Assembly (NCBI GenBank): GCA_016870595.1
Contig: VGBI01000005.1
Span: forward strand, 1-58,738
DNA: 58,738 bases
Source of the DNA: Actinomycetota bacterium
GTDB lineage: Bacteria; Actinomycetota; Acidimicrobiia; IMCC26256; PALSA-555
Reading direction: 5' to 3'
This document shows positions 17,440 to 25,618 of the stretch, one piece after another. Position 1 is the first letter of the stretch, and each line of letters begins with the position of its first letter. The notes under the pieces are model-generated. The model worked only from the letters and a program-made list of their open reading frames with translations, did not search any database and was not told where the DNA came from. Made by a program: the position numbers and the translations under genes.

Positions 17440-17787
17440 TCAGGCGACCCGGGGCTCGCGCGGGGCCACGGGCGACCCGTCGCCCTTGGGGTACCGGGCG
17501 ACCCGGCCCACGGGCATGTCCACCCGGAAGCCGGCCGCGGCGCGGTCCTCCTCGGACTCGCCCCCCCAGAAGCCGTACTCGCGGTGCTCGCGCGCCCACC
17601 GGCGGCAGGGGTCGAGCACGTCGCAGCCCTGGCAGATCGCCCGAGCCCGGGCCTCGCGCAGGAGGCGGGTCTCGGGGCGCTCGCCGGCGGGGGCGAAGAA
17701 GAGATCGGTCTGTCCGGCGCAGGATGCGTCGCCGGCCCAGGTCAGCGGACCGGTGGCAAGAAGACTCGAGACGGTCTCGGCCGCCAC
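17440..17787 (-). CDS. WhiB-family iron-sulfur transcriptional regulator
   Basis: This 115-residue Wbl protein has the four cluster cysteines Cys23, Cys52, Cys55 and Cys61 (C-x28-C-x2-C-x5-C), the beta-turn GFWGGES and a short basic C-terminal region. Wbl proteins bind a [4Fe-4S] cluster, sense redox or NO, and regulate transcription with the primary sigma factor. They are confined to Actinomycetota and their phages, which helps to place the organism. The GTG at 17787 follows a strong GGAGGAG. The upstream leader can form a long hairpin. Confidence 0.95.
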   Translation of the reverse strand: MAAETVSSLLATGPLTWAGDASCAGQTDLFFAPAGERPETRLLREARARAICQGCDVLDPCRRWAREHREYGFWGGESEEDRAAAGFRVDMPVGRVARYPKGDGSPVAPREPRVA

Positions 17788-17828
17788 GGGCTCCTCCAGG
17801 TGAGTGTCGGGGTCGGGTGATGGGGTGG

Positions 17829-17881
17829 TCCGAGCGGCGACGGGTGGGCGCCGGGGGGAGGTCGGCCCCCGGCCGCTCGGA
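17829..17881 (-). promoter_or_regulatory. Long hairpin in the whiB leader
   Basis: A perfect 10-bp inverted repeat (TCCGAGCGGC at 17829-17838, GCCGCTCGGA at 17872-17881) encloses a second G/C inverted repeat. On the minus strand an AAGATT hexamer (17888-17893) with TTGGAC 19 bp upstream would start transcription near 17881, so the whiB mRNA would begin with this hairpin. The rest of 17882-18047 holds a small CGATGG/CCATCG inverted repeat (17930-17944) and no gene. Confidence 0.4.
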
Positions 17882-18047
17882 TGATGAAATCTTGACCCAG
17901 ACCCAGCAATCTGTCCAACGCACCGTTACGATGGCAACCATCGCTCACGACGATGCTCGGTCCGAGCCGGCGCCGGACCGCTCCCGACCGTGACCGACGA
18001 GCGTGACCGCCGACCGAACACCCCCGACGAGCGAGGAACGACGCGCC

Positions 18048-18992
18048 ATGGAGCTCCGCCATCTCGACGCCGTGCTCGCCGTGGCCGAGGAGGGATCGTT
18101 CACCGCGGCGGCCGACGTCCTGTCGACGGTGCAGTCGAACGTCTCGGAGCAGGTGCGCCAGCTGGAGGCCGAGCTCGGGGTCGAGCTGTTCGTCCGGAGC
18201 CGACGGGGGGCCGAGCCGACCGACTGCGGCGAGGTCGTGCTCGAACGGGCGCGCCGGATCCGCCGGGAGCTCGACTCCCTGCGGGCCGACCTCGCGATGC
18301 TCGAGGGGCTCGAGGTGGGAACCGCGAGCTTCGGGGTGGTGGGCACCGCGAGCCGGTGGCTCGTCCCCCAGCTCGTGGCCGACCTGCGGCGCCGGGCGCC
18401 CGGGGTGCAGCTGCGCATCGTCGAGGGCGCGTCCGAGCGTCTCGCCGCCGAGGTGCTCGCCGGCGACCTGACCCAGGCGTTGATCACCGAGCCGGTGCCC
18501 GACCGGCGCCTCGAGGCCGAGACCGTGCTCGAGGAGACCCTCGTCGGCGTGGCGCCGACCGGGCGCTCGCTCGGACGCGGTCCGGTCGGGCTGGCCGAGC
18601 TCAGCGCCCTGGGCCTGGTGCTGCCCCCGGCGACCAACCCGCTGCGCTCCGAGATCGAGGCGGTGGCCGCCCGGCTCGGTATCGCGCTCGACGTCGTGCT
18701 CGAGGTGGAGGGCATCCGGCTCGTGGTGGACCTGGTCACCGCCGGGGCGGGCGCCTCGGTCCTGCCCGAGACCGCGTTGCCCGAGCAGCTCGACGGCGTC
18801 CGGGTGGTCCGCATCGCCGGACTGCCCCCCCGGCGCCTGGCGCTGATCCGGTCGCGTGACGCCTACCTCTCGATCGCCGACCGGGCCGTGCGCGACGAGG
18901 CGCTGCGCATGATGGCCCGCCGTCGGACCCCGGTCCGGAGCCGCCGGGCCCGGGGCGCCACCGGGGGATCCACCCCGGCCCCCGGGCCGTAG
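18048..18992 (+). CDS. LysR-family transcriptional regulator
   Basis: This 314-residue protein has the LysR winged helix-turn-helix at residues 1-60 (MELRHLDAVLAVAEEGSF, then QSNVSEQVRQLEAELGVELF) and a periplasmic-binding-like effector domain. The frame opens earlier, but the ATG at 18048 follows GAGGAA and gives the standard N-terminus. It is divergent from whiB with about 260 bp between. The C-terminal 25 residues are Arg/Gly/Pro-rich and extend beyond the usual family end. The target genes and ligand are unknown. Confidence 0.88.
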   Translation: MELRHLDAVLAVAEEGSFTAAADVLSTVQSNVSEQVRQLEAELGVELFVRSRRGAEPTDCGEVVLERARRIRRELDSLRADLAMLEGLEVGTASFGVVGTASRWLVPQLVADLRRRAPGVQLRIVEGASERLAAEVLAGDLTQALITEPVPDRRLEAETVLEETLVGVAPTGRSLGRGPVGLAELSALGLVLPPATNPLRSEIEAVAARLGIALDVVLEVEGIRLVVDLVTAGAGASVLPETALPEQLDGVRVVRIAGLPPRRLALIRSRDAYLSIADRAVRDEALRMMARRRTPVRSRRARGATGGSTPAPGP

Positions 18993-18995
18993 TCG

Positions 18996-19001
18996 TAGTC
19001 T
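18996..19001 (+). promoter_or_regulatory. -10 hexamer upstream of the LapA-like gene
   Basis: TAGTCT would start a transcript near 19008 with a leader of about 60 nt before the ATG at 19068. Confidence 0.4.
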
Positions 19002-19067
19002 CCCCACGGTGCGAGGCAGATGCGCCGCACCGTCTTGAGTTGCACCACAGCACCGAGGGGGGTCGCC

Positions 19068-19286
19068 ATGGCCGAGGCCACGTCCGGACGCTCGTTCTCG
19101 ACGAAGCAGATCGTCGCCGCCGTACTCGTCGTCGTCCTGGTGATCCTCGCGATCGTGAACGCCGGCAAGGTGGAGATCGATCTGGTGTTCACCAAGGTGA
19201 CGGCGCCGCTGTTCCTGGTGATCGTCGGCTCGGCCGTGATCGGTTGGGTCGTCGGGTGGTTCATGGGCCGCAACCGCGGCGACTGA
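19068..19286 (+). CDS. Small LapA-domain (DUF1049) membrane protein
   Basis: This 72-residue protein has two membrane helices joined by a short NAGKVEIDLVFTKVTAPLF segment, the pattern of LapA/YciS (DUF1049) proteins that act in envelope assembly in other bacteria. The ATG at 19068 is preceded by GAGGGGGG. The end GWFMGRNRGD is basic and likely cytoplasmic. It is flanked by LysR and by a convergent PAP2 gene 12 bp away. The role in actinobacteria is not known. Confidence 0.7.
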   Translation: MAEATSGRSFSTKQIVAAVLVVVLVILAIVNAGKVEIDLVFTKVTAPLFLVIVGSAVIGWVVGWFMGRNRGD

Positions 19287-19298
19287 CGACCCGGCGGG

Positions 19299-20126
19299 TC
19301 AGGCAGCGGGGAGCGGGCTCGGACGCGGGCCCCGGCCCGCCCGGGTGAAGCGACGGGCGAGCACGAACCCGACGAGCAGGGTGAGGAAGCCCCCGACCGC
19401 ATCGAGCACGAAGTGGTTGCCGGTCAGGACGATCGCCACCACGGTGCACGCCGGGTAGAGGATCGCGAGCGCCCGGGTCCAGCGCCGGCGCAACCGGGGG
19501 ACCAGCGCGCACGCGCACCACAGGGCCCACGCGCAGTGCACGCTCGGCATCGCGGCGTACTGGTTGGAGATCCGACTCACCGCACCCGAGTTGAACGACC
19601 AGAACGTGGGATAGCGCGCCAGCGTGTCGACGTACCCGTACGAGGCGGGGAGCAGCCGCGGGGGCATCAGCGGCCAGAGCGTGAAGCCGATGAGCGCGAG
19701 CGCAGTGGTCACGGCGAGCACGTTGCGCCACAGCGGGTAGTCGTCGGGCCACCGGGCGAACAGGAAGACCATCACGCCGATGGTGACGATGAAGTGGAAG
19801 GAGCCGTAGAAGTAGTTGGCGGCGATGATGATCGGCTTGACACCGAGCGCGAGGTCCTGGACGCGCTGCTCGAAGTGGATCCCCAGGAACTCCTGCACGT
19901 CGATGATGGCGCGGGCATTGCGGAACGCGGTGGCGACGTCGCCCTCGTTGGAGTTCCGGATCGCCGTGTATACGAGGTAGAAGAGCCCCATCAGGAGGAT
20001 CTCGCCCCACCAGTAGATGACCGATCCGTCGGCGAGCACCCGGGCGCCGGGCAGGCGTCGGCGGTGGGGCACCCGGGTGTCGGACCCGGTCGTCGACGGC
20101 CCTCCGGTCGCCCCCGGCCCCGTCAC
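19299..20126 (-). CDS. PAP2/Aur1-like membrane phosphatase or phosphotransferase
   Basis: This 275-residue membrane protein has the PAP2_3 (Aur1/Ipt1-type) signature: SYGYVDTLARYPTFWSFN, then QYAAMPSVHCAWALW and GNHFVLDAVGG, where the two His and the Asp form the phosphate-transfer site. Relatives make inositol phospholipids or dephosphorylate lipid carriers; in actinobacteria such proteins can work on phosphatidylinositol-based lipids. The GTG at 20126 overlaps the stop of the upstream YbhN-like gene (GTGA), so both are co-translated and both concern lipids at the membrane. Confidence 0.85.
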   Translation of the reverse strand: MTGPGATGGPSTTGSDTRVPHRRRLPGARVLADGSVIYWWGEILLMGLFYLVYTAIRNSNEGDVATAFRNARAIIDVQEFLGIHFEQRVQDLALGVKPIIIAANYFYGSFHFIVTIGVMVFLFARWPDDYPLWRNVLAVTTALALIGFTLWPLMPPRLLPASYGYVDTLARYPTFWSFNSGAVSRISNQYAAMPSVHCAWALWCACALVPRLRRRWTRALAILYPACTVVAIVLTGNHFVLDAVGGFLTLLVGFVLARRFTRAGRGPRPSPLPAA

Positions 20127-21184
20127 CGGTCGCCCGATCCCGGTCGGGCGCCCGCCGGCGCGCCCGCATCCGTGGCCAGGGTCGGGGTCCCGGTCGGGTT
20201 CCCGCTCGGGTCCCCGGTGCGCGACCGCCGATGGCCGACGGCGAAGGCGGGCGCCCCCAGGAGGCTCACGAGCAGGGTCATCCCGTACCAGAGCAGACCG
20301 ACCGCCACCGCCCGACCGGTCGGGACGCCGAGCGGGTGGAAGAGGAACGCGAGCAGCCCTTCGCGCACGCCGAGGCCACCGATCGTGATCGGGACGACCT
20401 GCACCATCGCGACCGCGGGGACGTAGGCGAGGACCGAGGCGTTCGGGATGCGCACGTCGACGACGTGGAACGCGCAGTAGACCGATCCCACCACCACGAG
20501 CTGGTAGGCGAGGGCGGCCAGGAGGACCATCGCCGCGTCGCGGGGCGAGCGCCGCAACCGGTCCACGCCGACGTGGACCGCACCGATCGCGCGCATCCAG
20601 TTGTCGTGGTCGGCGAAGCGTCCGGCGGCGCGCGGATGTCCGGCCAGGAACAGCACCGCACCGAGGACGACGAGCGTGGCCACCGCGACGAGCACCGCGA
20701 CGAGGCTGCGCGACTCGTCGAGCAGGCTCGGCATCGCGACGAAGCCCGCCACGACGAGCACCGGCAGGATCACGAAGCCGGTGAGCCGCTCGAGGATCAC
20801 CGCCGCGAACGCATCGGTGGTGTTGCCGATGTCGGCCGACGACCGGCTCACCCGGAGGACGTCACCCCCGACGGTGGACGGCAGTGGGTTCCCCACGAAC
20901 TGGCCGGCGAGGTAGTGCTTGGTGAGGGTCCGCAGGCGGACCGAGTACCCGAACACGGTCAGGACCCGCTGCCACCGCCAGGCGGCGAGCACGAAGCTCC
21001 CCGCCATGAGCCCGACCCCGGCCACCAGGAAGGCCCACGTCCCGTTGGTGTGGTGGTCGGGGACGAAGCCGCCGAAGTCGATCTTGGTGACCAGCACCGA
21101 CAGGAGTGCGGCACTCACGAGGAGGCGCAGCCACACCCGCGTCCGCGGGTGCCGGCGCGCCCGGGGCTGCTCGCCTCCCGCCAT
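20123..21184 (-). CDS. YbhN/AglD-type flippase-like membrane protein
   Basis: This 353-residue protein fits the lysylphosphatidylglycerol synthase transmembrane family (UPF0104). Conserved motifs are GNPLPSTVGGDVLR, ILERLTGF and GGLGVREG. It has about eight membrane helices and no aminoacyl-transferase domain, so it is not MprF. The family includes candidate lipid-carrier flippases and glycolipid-assembly proteins. It is the first gene of a two-gene unit with the PAP2 protein. The ATG at 21184 sits 6 nt after a TAATCT hexamer. The last 30 residues are Pro/Gly-rich and probably disordered. Confidence 0.82.
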   Translation of the reverse strand: MAGGEQPRARRHPRTRVWLRLLVSAALLSVLVTKIDFGGFVPDHHTNGTWAFLVAGVGLMAGSFVLAAWRWQRVLTVFGYSVRLRTLTKHYLAGQFVGNPLPSTVGGDVLRVSRSSADIGNTTDAFAAVILERLTGFVILPVLVVAGFVAMPSLLDESRSLVAVLVAVATLVVLGAVLFLAGHPRAAGRFADHDNWMRAIGAVHVGVDRLRRSPRDAAMVLLAALAYQLVVVGSVYCAFHVVDVRIPNASVLAYVPAVAMVQVVPITIGGLGVREGLLAFLFHPLGVPTGRAVAVGLLWYGMTLLVSLLGAPAFAVGHRRSRTGDPSGNPTGTPTLATDAGAPAGARPGSGDR

Positions 21185-21189
21185 CCCCG

Positions 21190-21196
21190 TAGATTA
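21190..21196. promoter_or_regulatory. Overlapping divergent -10 hexamers
   Basis: The heptamer TAGATTA contains TAGATT on the plus strand (21190-21195) and TAATCT on the minus strand (21191-21196). The minus hexamer is 6 nt from the ATG at 21184 (leaderless); the plus hexamer would give a leader of about 50 nt to the GTG at 21250. Confidence 0.5.
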
Positions 21197-21249
21197 GGAG
21201 GAGCCGAGCCTTCTCGGTCCGGCGCCGTGGTGGGTTCGGGGAGGGAGCC

Positions 21250-22083
21250 GTGCGGGTTCGGGTCGACGACGGGGTCGAGCTCGCCGTCACGGTGCACGGC
21301 GCCGGGCCCCCGCTCCTGTGCGTGCACGGGTTCGGGGGCGCGAAGGAGGACTTCGCCGACCACCTCGAGCGGCTCGGCACCCGGGCCCGGGTCGTCCTGG
21401 TGGACCTGCGGGGCCATGGCGACAGCGGCGGCCCCGCCGACCCGGCCGCGTACTCGCTCGACCGGTGTGCCGCCGACCTCTGGGCCGTCGCCGACGCGCT
21501 CGGGCTCGGACGGGTGCGCCTGCTCGGCCATTCGATGGGGGGCATGGTCGTCCGGCGCATGGCCGTCACCGCACCCGATCGCGTCGACGCCGTGGTGTTC
21601 GAGAGCACGGCGGCCGGTCCGCCCCGTGGCCTCGAGCCCGACCTGGTGGACCTCGGTGCCGCGCTCGCGCTCGAGGACTTCGCCGCGCTCAAGGCCGTCC
21701 TGGACGAGGCCCGGGTGCTCGGGACGCCCGCGTACGAGCGCCTCCTGGCCGACCGCCCGGGCTTCACCGACTACGTCGACGGCAAGTGGGCCCGTCTGGT
21801 GCCGGCCATGTGGTCGGCGCTCGCCCCGGCGATCGCGCGCGAGCCCGACGCGACCCACGAGGTCCGCGCGATCGCGTGCCCCGTCCTCGTGATCGTCGGG
21901 GCGCTCGACGCGGTCTTCCTCGACGCATCGACCGCGATCGCCGCGGCCGCCCCCGACGCCCGACTCGTGGTCGTCGCCGACGCCGGGCACCACCCCCACT
22001 TCGAGGACCCCGAGGCCTGGTTCGTCGCGCTGGCGACGTTCCTCGACGGTCTCGCCGAACCCGAGGGAGCCGATCCGTCATGA
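21250..22083 (+). CDS. Alpha/beta hydrolase
   Basis: This 277-residue alpha/beta hydrolase has oxyanion loop VHGFGGAKEDF, nucleophile elbow GHSMGGM, an acid in VGALDAVF and the catalytic His in ADAGHHPHFEDP. It resembles small ester/lactone hydrolases such as 3-oxoadipate enol-lactonase but lacks their specific signature, so the substrate stays open. GGAGGG precedes the GTG at 21250. The stop overlaps the start of the ThDP enzyme (ATGA), which suggests that the two act in one pathway. Confidence 0.85.
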   Translation: MRVRVDDGVELAVTVHGAGPPLLCVHGFGGAKEDFADHLERLGTRARVVLVDLRGHGDSGGPADPAAYSLDRCAADLWAVADALGLGRVRLLGHSMGGMVVRRMAVTAPDRVDAVVFESTAAGPPRGLEPDLVDLGAALALEDFAALKAVLDEARVLGTPAYERLLADRPGFTDYVDGKWARLVPAMWSALAPAIAREPDATHEVRAIACPVLVIVGALDAVFLDASTAIAAAAPDARLVVVADAGHHPHFEDPEAWFVALATFLDGLAEPEGADPS

Positions 22084-23723
22084 CCGACACGCCCGCCGCC
22101 CCGGCCGGTCTGTTCGCCACGCGCGTCCTGCGGGCCCATGCGGTCGACACCGTGTTCACGCTCAACGGTGGGCACCTGTGGCCGCTCTACGACGGCTGCG
22201 TCCAGGAGGACGTCCGCCTCGTCGACACCCGCCACGAGCAGACCGCCGCGTTCGCGGCCGAGGGGTGGGCGAAGGTCACCCGACGGGTCGGGGTCGCCGC
22301 GCTGACCGCGGGGCCGGGAGTGACCAACGGGGTGAGTGCCCTCACCAGCGCGTGGATGAACGGCTCGCCGGTGTTCGTGGTGGGAGGTCGGGCGCCGGTC
22401 GGGCGGTGGGGGCAGGGATCACTGCAGGAGCTCGACCACGTGCCGATCGTGGCACCGATCACCAAGTACGCCGCCACCGCGACCACGGCCGACCGCGTGG
22501 CCGCCGAGTTCGACACCGCGTTGCGCGCGGCCCGGTCGCCGCACCGGGGTCCGACCTTCGTCGACGTGCCGCTCGACGCGTGGGGCCCGGCCACTGCGCC
22601 GGCTCCGGTGCCGCCCGCCGCTCCCGCCGCCGGTACCGCCCCCGACCCGGACGCGGTGGCGGCGGTCGCAGCCCGGATCGCGGCCGCCGAGCGTCCCGTG
22701 CTGATGCTCGGCGGCGACGTCTACTGGGCCGGGGCCGAGGGCGCCGTGCGGGTCCTGCTCGAGGAGGGCGAGCTGCCGGCCTTCGTCAACGACATGGGGC
22801 GCGGGCTGATCCCGGCCGATCATCCCCACGCCTTCGCCCGGGCCCGGGGACTCGCCTTCGCCGAGGCTGACCTGGTGGTGGTGCTCGGGACCCCGCTCGA
22901 CTTCCGGCTCGGCTTCGGCCGCTTCGCCGCCGCCGACGTCGTCCACGTGGTGGACGCGCCCGACGGGATCGCGACCCATGCGCCGCTCGCGGGTGCGGTG
23001 GCCGGTGACCTCGCCCGGGTGATCGGAGCCCTCGCCGAGCAGGTCCCGGCCCGGACCCCGGCGTCGGCCCGCAGTGCGCGCGTGGCCTGGCGGGAGCGCC
23101 TGCGCGCCACCGAGCAGGCGGCCCGGGCCGGCGACGCCGCCCGCCTCACCTCGGCCGCGACCCCGATCGACCCGGTCCGGGTCTACGGCGAGCTGGCGCC
23201 GCGGCTCGACCGTGACGCGATCGTCATCGGCGACGGCGGCGACTTCGTCTCGTACGCCGGCCGCTACGTCGACACGTTCGTCCCGGGTGGCTTCCTCGGC
23301 CCGGGCCCCTACGGCTGCCTCGGGTCCGGCTTCGGCTACGCGCTCGCCGCCGCCACCGCCTTCCCGGACCGCCAGGTGGTGCTGCTGCTGGGTGACGGCG
23401 CGATCGGCTTCGGGCTCGGCGACCTCGACACCCTCGCGCGCCACGGGGCGAACGTGGTGGGGATCGTGGGCAACAACGGCATCTGGGGACTCGAGAAGCA
23501 CCCGATGCAGCGACTGTTCGGGTACGACGTGGCCTGCGACCTCGTGCCCGGGACCCGCTACGACCGGGTCGCCGCCGATCTCGGCTGCCACGGCGAGCTG
23601 GTGCGGACGCCCGAGGAGATCGGACCGGCGCTGGACCGGGCCTTCGCCCACGCCGGCCCGGCCCTGGTCAACGTGCTCACCGACCCCGACGACGCCTACC
23701 CGCGGTCGAGCAACCTCGGCTGA
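22080..23723 (+). CDS. ThDP-dependent enzyme of the acetolactate synthase/2-hydroxyacyl-CoA lyase group
   Basis: This 547-residue protein has the three-domain plan of ThDP decarboxylases. The catalytic Glu is in DTRHEQTAAFAAEGWAK, and the cofactor motif GDGAIGFGLG, ending in GNNGIWG about 25 residues later, binds Mg-ThDP. It resembles mycobacterial IlvG-like and oxalyl-CoA decarboxylase/2-hydroxyacyl-CoA lyase proteins more than the biosynthetic IlvB; no regulatory subunit gene is nearby. The reaction (C-C cleavage or ligation on a 2-oxo or 2-hydroxyacyl compound) cannot be settled. It is translationally coupled to the alpha/beta hydrolase and abuts the convergent thioesterase gene with no gap. 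Confidence 0.85.
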   Translation: MTDTPAAPAGLFATRVLRAHAVDTVFTLNGGHLWPLYDGCVQEDVRLVDTRHEQTAAFAAEGWAKVTRRVGVAALTAGPGVTNGVSALTSAWMNGSPVFVVGGRAPVGRWGQGSLQELDHVPIVAPITKYAATATTADRVAAEFDTALRAARSPHRGPTFVDVPLDAWGPATAPAPVPPAAPAAGTAPDPDAVAAVAARIAAAERPVLMLGGDVYWAGAEGAVRVLLEEGELPAFVNDMGRGLIPADHPHAFARARGLAFAEADLVVVLGTPLDFRLGFGRFAAADVVHVVDAPDGIATHAPLAGAVAGDLARVIGALAEQVPARTPASARSARVAWRERLRATEQAARAGDAARLTSAATPIDPVRVYGELAPRLDRDAIVIGDGGDFVSYAGRYVDTFVPGGFLGPGPYGCLGSGFGYALAAATAFPDRQVVLLLGDGAIGFGLGDLDTLARHGANVVGIVGNNGIWGLEKHPMQRLFGYDVACDLVPGTRYDRVAADLGCHGELVRTPEEIGPALDRAFAHAGPALVNVLTDPDDAYPRSSNLG

Positions 23724-24110
23724 TCAGTCCCCACCGGCGGCGCGCTCGAGGAAGCGGTCCCGCTCCACGCTCACCCGGGTGATGCGGCCGGCGGCGACGA
23801 GACCGTTGCCGTCGGTGACCGCGACGCGGAACGTGAGGCGACGCCCCTCGACCGCCTCGAGCGTGGCCTCGGCCCGCACGACGGCGCCGGGCACCGTGGG
23901 CGCGAGGTGGTCGAGCTGCACGCGGTACCCGACGGTGGTGGCGCCGGGCGTGAGCGCGCCGTCGAGCGCGCGCACGGTGGCCTCCTCGGCGAGGGCGACC
24001 ACCCGGGGGGTCGCGAGCACCGCGACGTCACCCGAGCGGGCCGCGACGGCGGTGTCGGCGTCGGTCACCTCGAGCGTGACGACAGCGGAGAGACCGGGCC
24101 GGGGCGCCAT
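23724..24110 (-). CDS. Hotdog-fold thioesterase of the FlK type
   Basis: This 128-residue hotdog-fold protein keeps Thr34, Glu42 and His68 with the same spacing as the catalytic residues Thr42, Glu50 and His76 of fluoroacetyl-CoA thioesterase FlK. Surrounding segments (LATPRVVALAEEAT and LDHLAP) fit the family. Most members of this family in non-producers hydrolyse ordinary acyl-CoA or have unknown substrates, so fluoroacetate is not claimed. The gene is monocistronic and leaderless. Confidence 0.8.
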   Translation of the reverse strand: MAPRPGLSAVVTLEVTDADTAVAARSGDVAVLATPRVVALAEEATVRALDGALTPGATTVGYRVQLDHLAPTVPGAVVRAEATLEAVEGRRLTFRVAVTDGNGLVAAGRITRVSVERDRFLERAAGGD

Positions 24111-24116
24111 GGGGCG

Positions 24117-24122
24117 AGCCTA
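24117..24122 (-). promoter_or_regulatory. -10 hexamer of the thioesterase gene
   Basis: TAGGCT on the minus strand ends 6 nt before the ATG at 24110. Confidence 0.55.
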
Positions 24123-24192
24123 GGCGCGCCCCGGTGTCGCCACTGGAGCGGACCGGGTCGGGGATCCGGTCATCATCGGGCCGGGGAGCCGG

Positions 24193-24198
24193 TAGAAA
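24193..24198 (+). promoter_or_regulatory. -10 hexamer of the tldD-pmbA operon
   Basis: TAGAAA lies 7 nt before the GTG at 24206. It decides the start against an earlier in-frame start at 24134. Confidence 0.45.
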
Positions 24199-24205
24199 TG
24201 GTCCC

Positions 24206-25618
24206 GTGCACGAACGCGACGCAAGCGCCCTGATCGACCGCGACGTGGTCGAGCGCACGCTCGGCGTCGCACTCGCGCGGGGTGGCGACTTCGCCGAGGT
24301 GTTCGCCGAGGACCGGGCGGGCGTCACCGCCCGGCTCGACGACGGCCGGGTCGAGGAGCTGTCCTCGGGCCGGAGCCGCGGCGTCGGGATCCGGGTGGTG
24401 CGGGGGGAGACGACCGGCTTCGCGCACACGGCCGACTGCTCCGCGGCCGGCCTCGCCGCCGCGGCCGTCGCCGCCGCGGCCGCGGCGACCGAGTCGGGTG
24501 GCGCGGGGCGGATCGCCGCGCTCCCCGACCGTCCGGTCGGCCCGGGTCCCCGGGCCGGGGTCCTGCCGGGCACCGTGGCCAAGGACGCCAAGGTGGCGCT
24601 GCTCGAGCGGGCCGACGCCGCGGCGCGTGCCCGCAGCGGCTCGATCCGCCAGGTGAGCGCGGCCTACGCCGACGGGCGTCGCCGCATCCTGGTCGCCAAC
24701 TCCGACGGCGTGTTCGCCGAGGACGACCAGGTCCGGACCCGCTTCACCGTGACCTGCGTGGCCGAGGGCGACACCGGCCTGCACACCGGCACCGAGTCGC
24801 CGGGGCGGACCGTGGGCTTCGAGCTCTTCGACGACGTCGACCCCGAGGAGGTCGCGCGTGTCGCCGCCGACCGTGCGCTCGCGCTCCTGCGGGCCCGGCC
24901 GGCCCCGTCGGGTCGCCTCCCGGTGGTGCTCAAGCGTGGTGCCGGTGGGGTGCTGTTCCACGAGGCCTGCGGGCACGGCCTCGAGGCCGACCTCGTGCGC
25001 CGCGACTCCTCGGTGTTCCGGGGCCGCGTCGGGGAGATGGTCGCCTCACCCCTCGTGACGCTGGTCGACGACGGGACCTACGGACGCGAGTGGGGGACCT
25101 TCGCCATCGACGACGAGGGCACACCGGCGCGCCGCAACGTCCTGATCGACCAGGGCGTGCTCACCGACTACATCTGGGACCTGGTCCGGGCCCGGGCCGC
25201 CGGCCGACCGAGCAGCGGCAACGGGCGGCGCGAGACGTACCGGCACCTGCCGATGGTCCGGATGACCAACACCTACCTCGTGGCCGGGGCCGACGACCCC
25301 TCCGACATCATCGCCGACACCGAGCACGGGCTCTACTGCGCCGCGCTCGGGGGCGGGCAGGTGAACACCGCCACCGGCGACTTCGTGTTCGGGGTGACCG
25401 AGGCCTACCTCATCGAGCACGGGGAGATCACCGAGCCGGTGCGGGCCGCGCAGCTCATCGGCAACGGGCCCGAGACCCTCTGCCTGGTCGACGCCGTGGG
25501 CAACGACTTCGACACCTGGGCCGGCACCTGCGGCAAGGACGGCCAGGGGGTCCCGGTGTCGGCGGGCCAGCCCACGCTGCGGGTGGCCGAGCTCACCGTC
25601 GGCGGCACCGCCTCGTGA
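24206..25618 (+). CDS. tldD: TldD-type metalloprotease subunit
   Basis: This 470-residue protein is the catalytic half of the TldD/TldE heterodimeric protease, which unfolds and cuts small peptides such as microcin B17 precursors and the CcdA antitoxin in E. coli. The zinc site is HEACGHGLEADLV (HExxxH). The GTG at 24206 gives the normal N-terminus and follows a leaderless -10. The stop overlaps the start of the partner gene (GTGA). In actinobacteria the natural substrates are unknown, and no RiPP precursor gene is seen next to it. Confidence 0.9.
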   Translation: MHERDASALIDRDVVERTLGVALARGGDFAEVFAEDRAGVTARLDDGRVEELSSGRSRGVGIRVVRGETTGFAHTADCSAAGLAAAAVAAAAAATESGGAGRIAALPDRPVGPGPRAGVLPGTVAKDAKVALLERADAAARARSGSIRQVSAAYADGRRRILVANSDGVFAEDDQVRTRFTVTCVAEGDTGLHTGTESPGRTVGFELFDDVDPEEVARVAADRALALLRARPAPSGRLPVVLKRGAGGVLFHEACGHGLEADLVRRDSSVFRGRVGEMVASPLVTLVDDGTYGREWGTFAIDDEGTPARRNVLIDQGVLTDYIWDLVRARAAGRPSSGNGRRETYRHLPMVRMTNTYLVAGADDPSDIIADTEHGLYCAALGGGQVNTATGDFVFGVTEAYLIEHGEITEPVRAAQLIGNGPETLCLVDAVGNDFDTWAGTCGKDGQGVPVSAGQPTLRVAELTVGGTAS

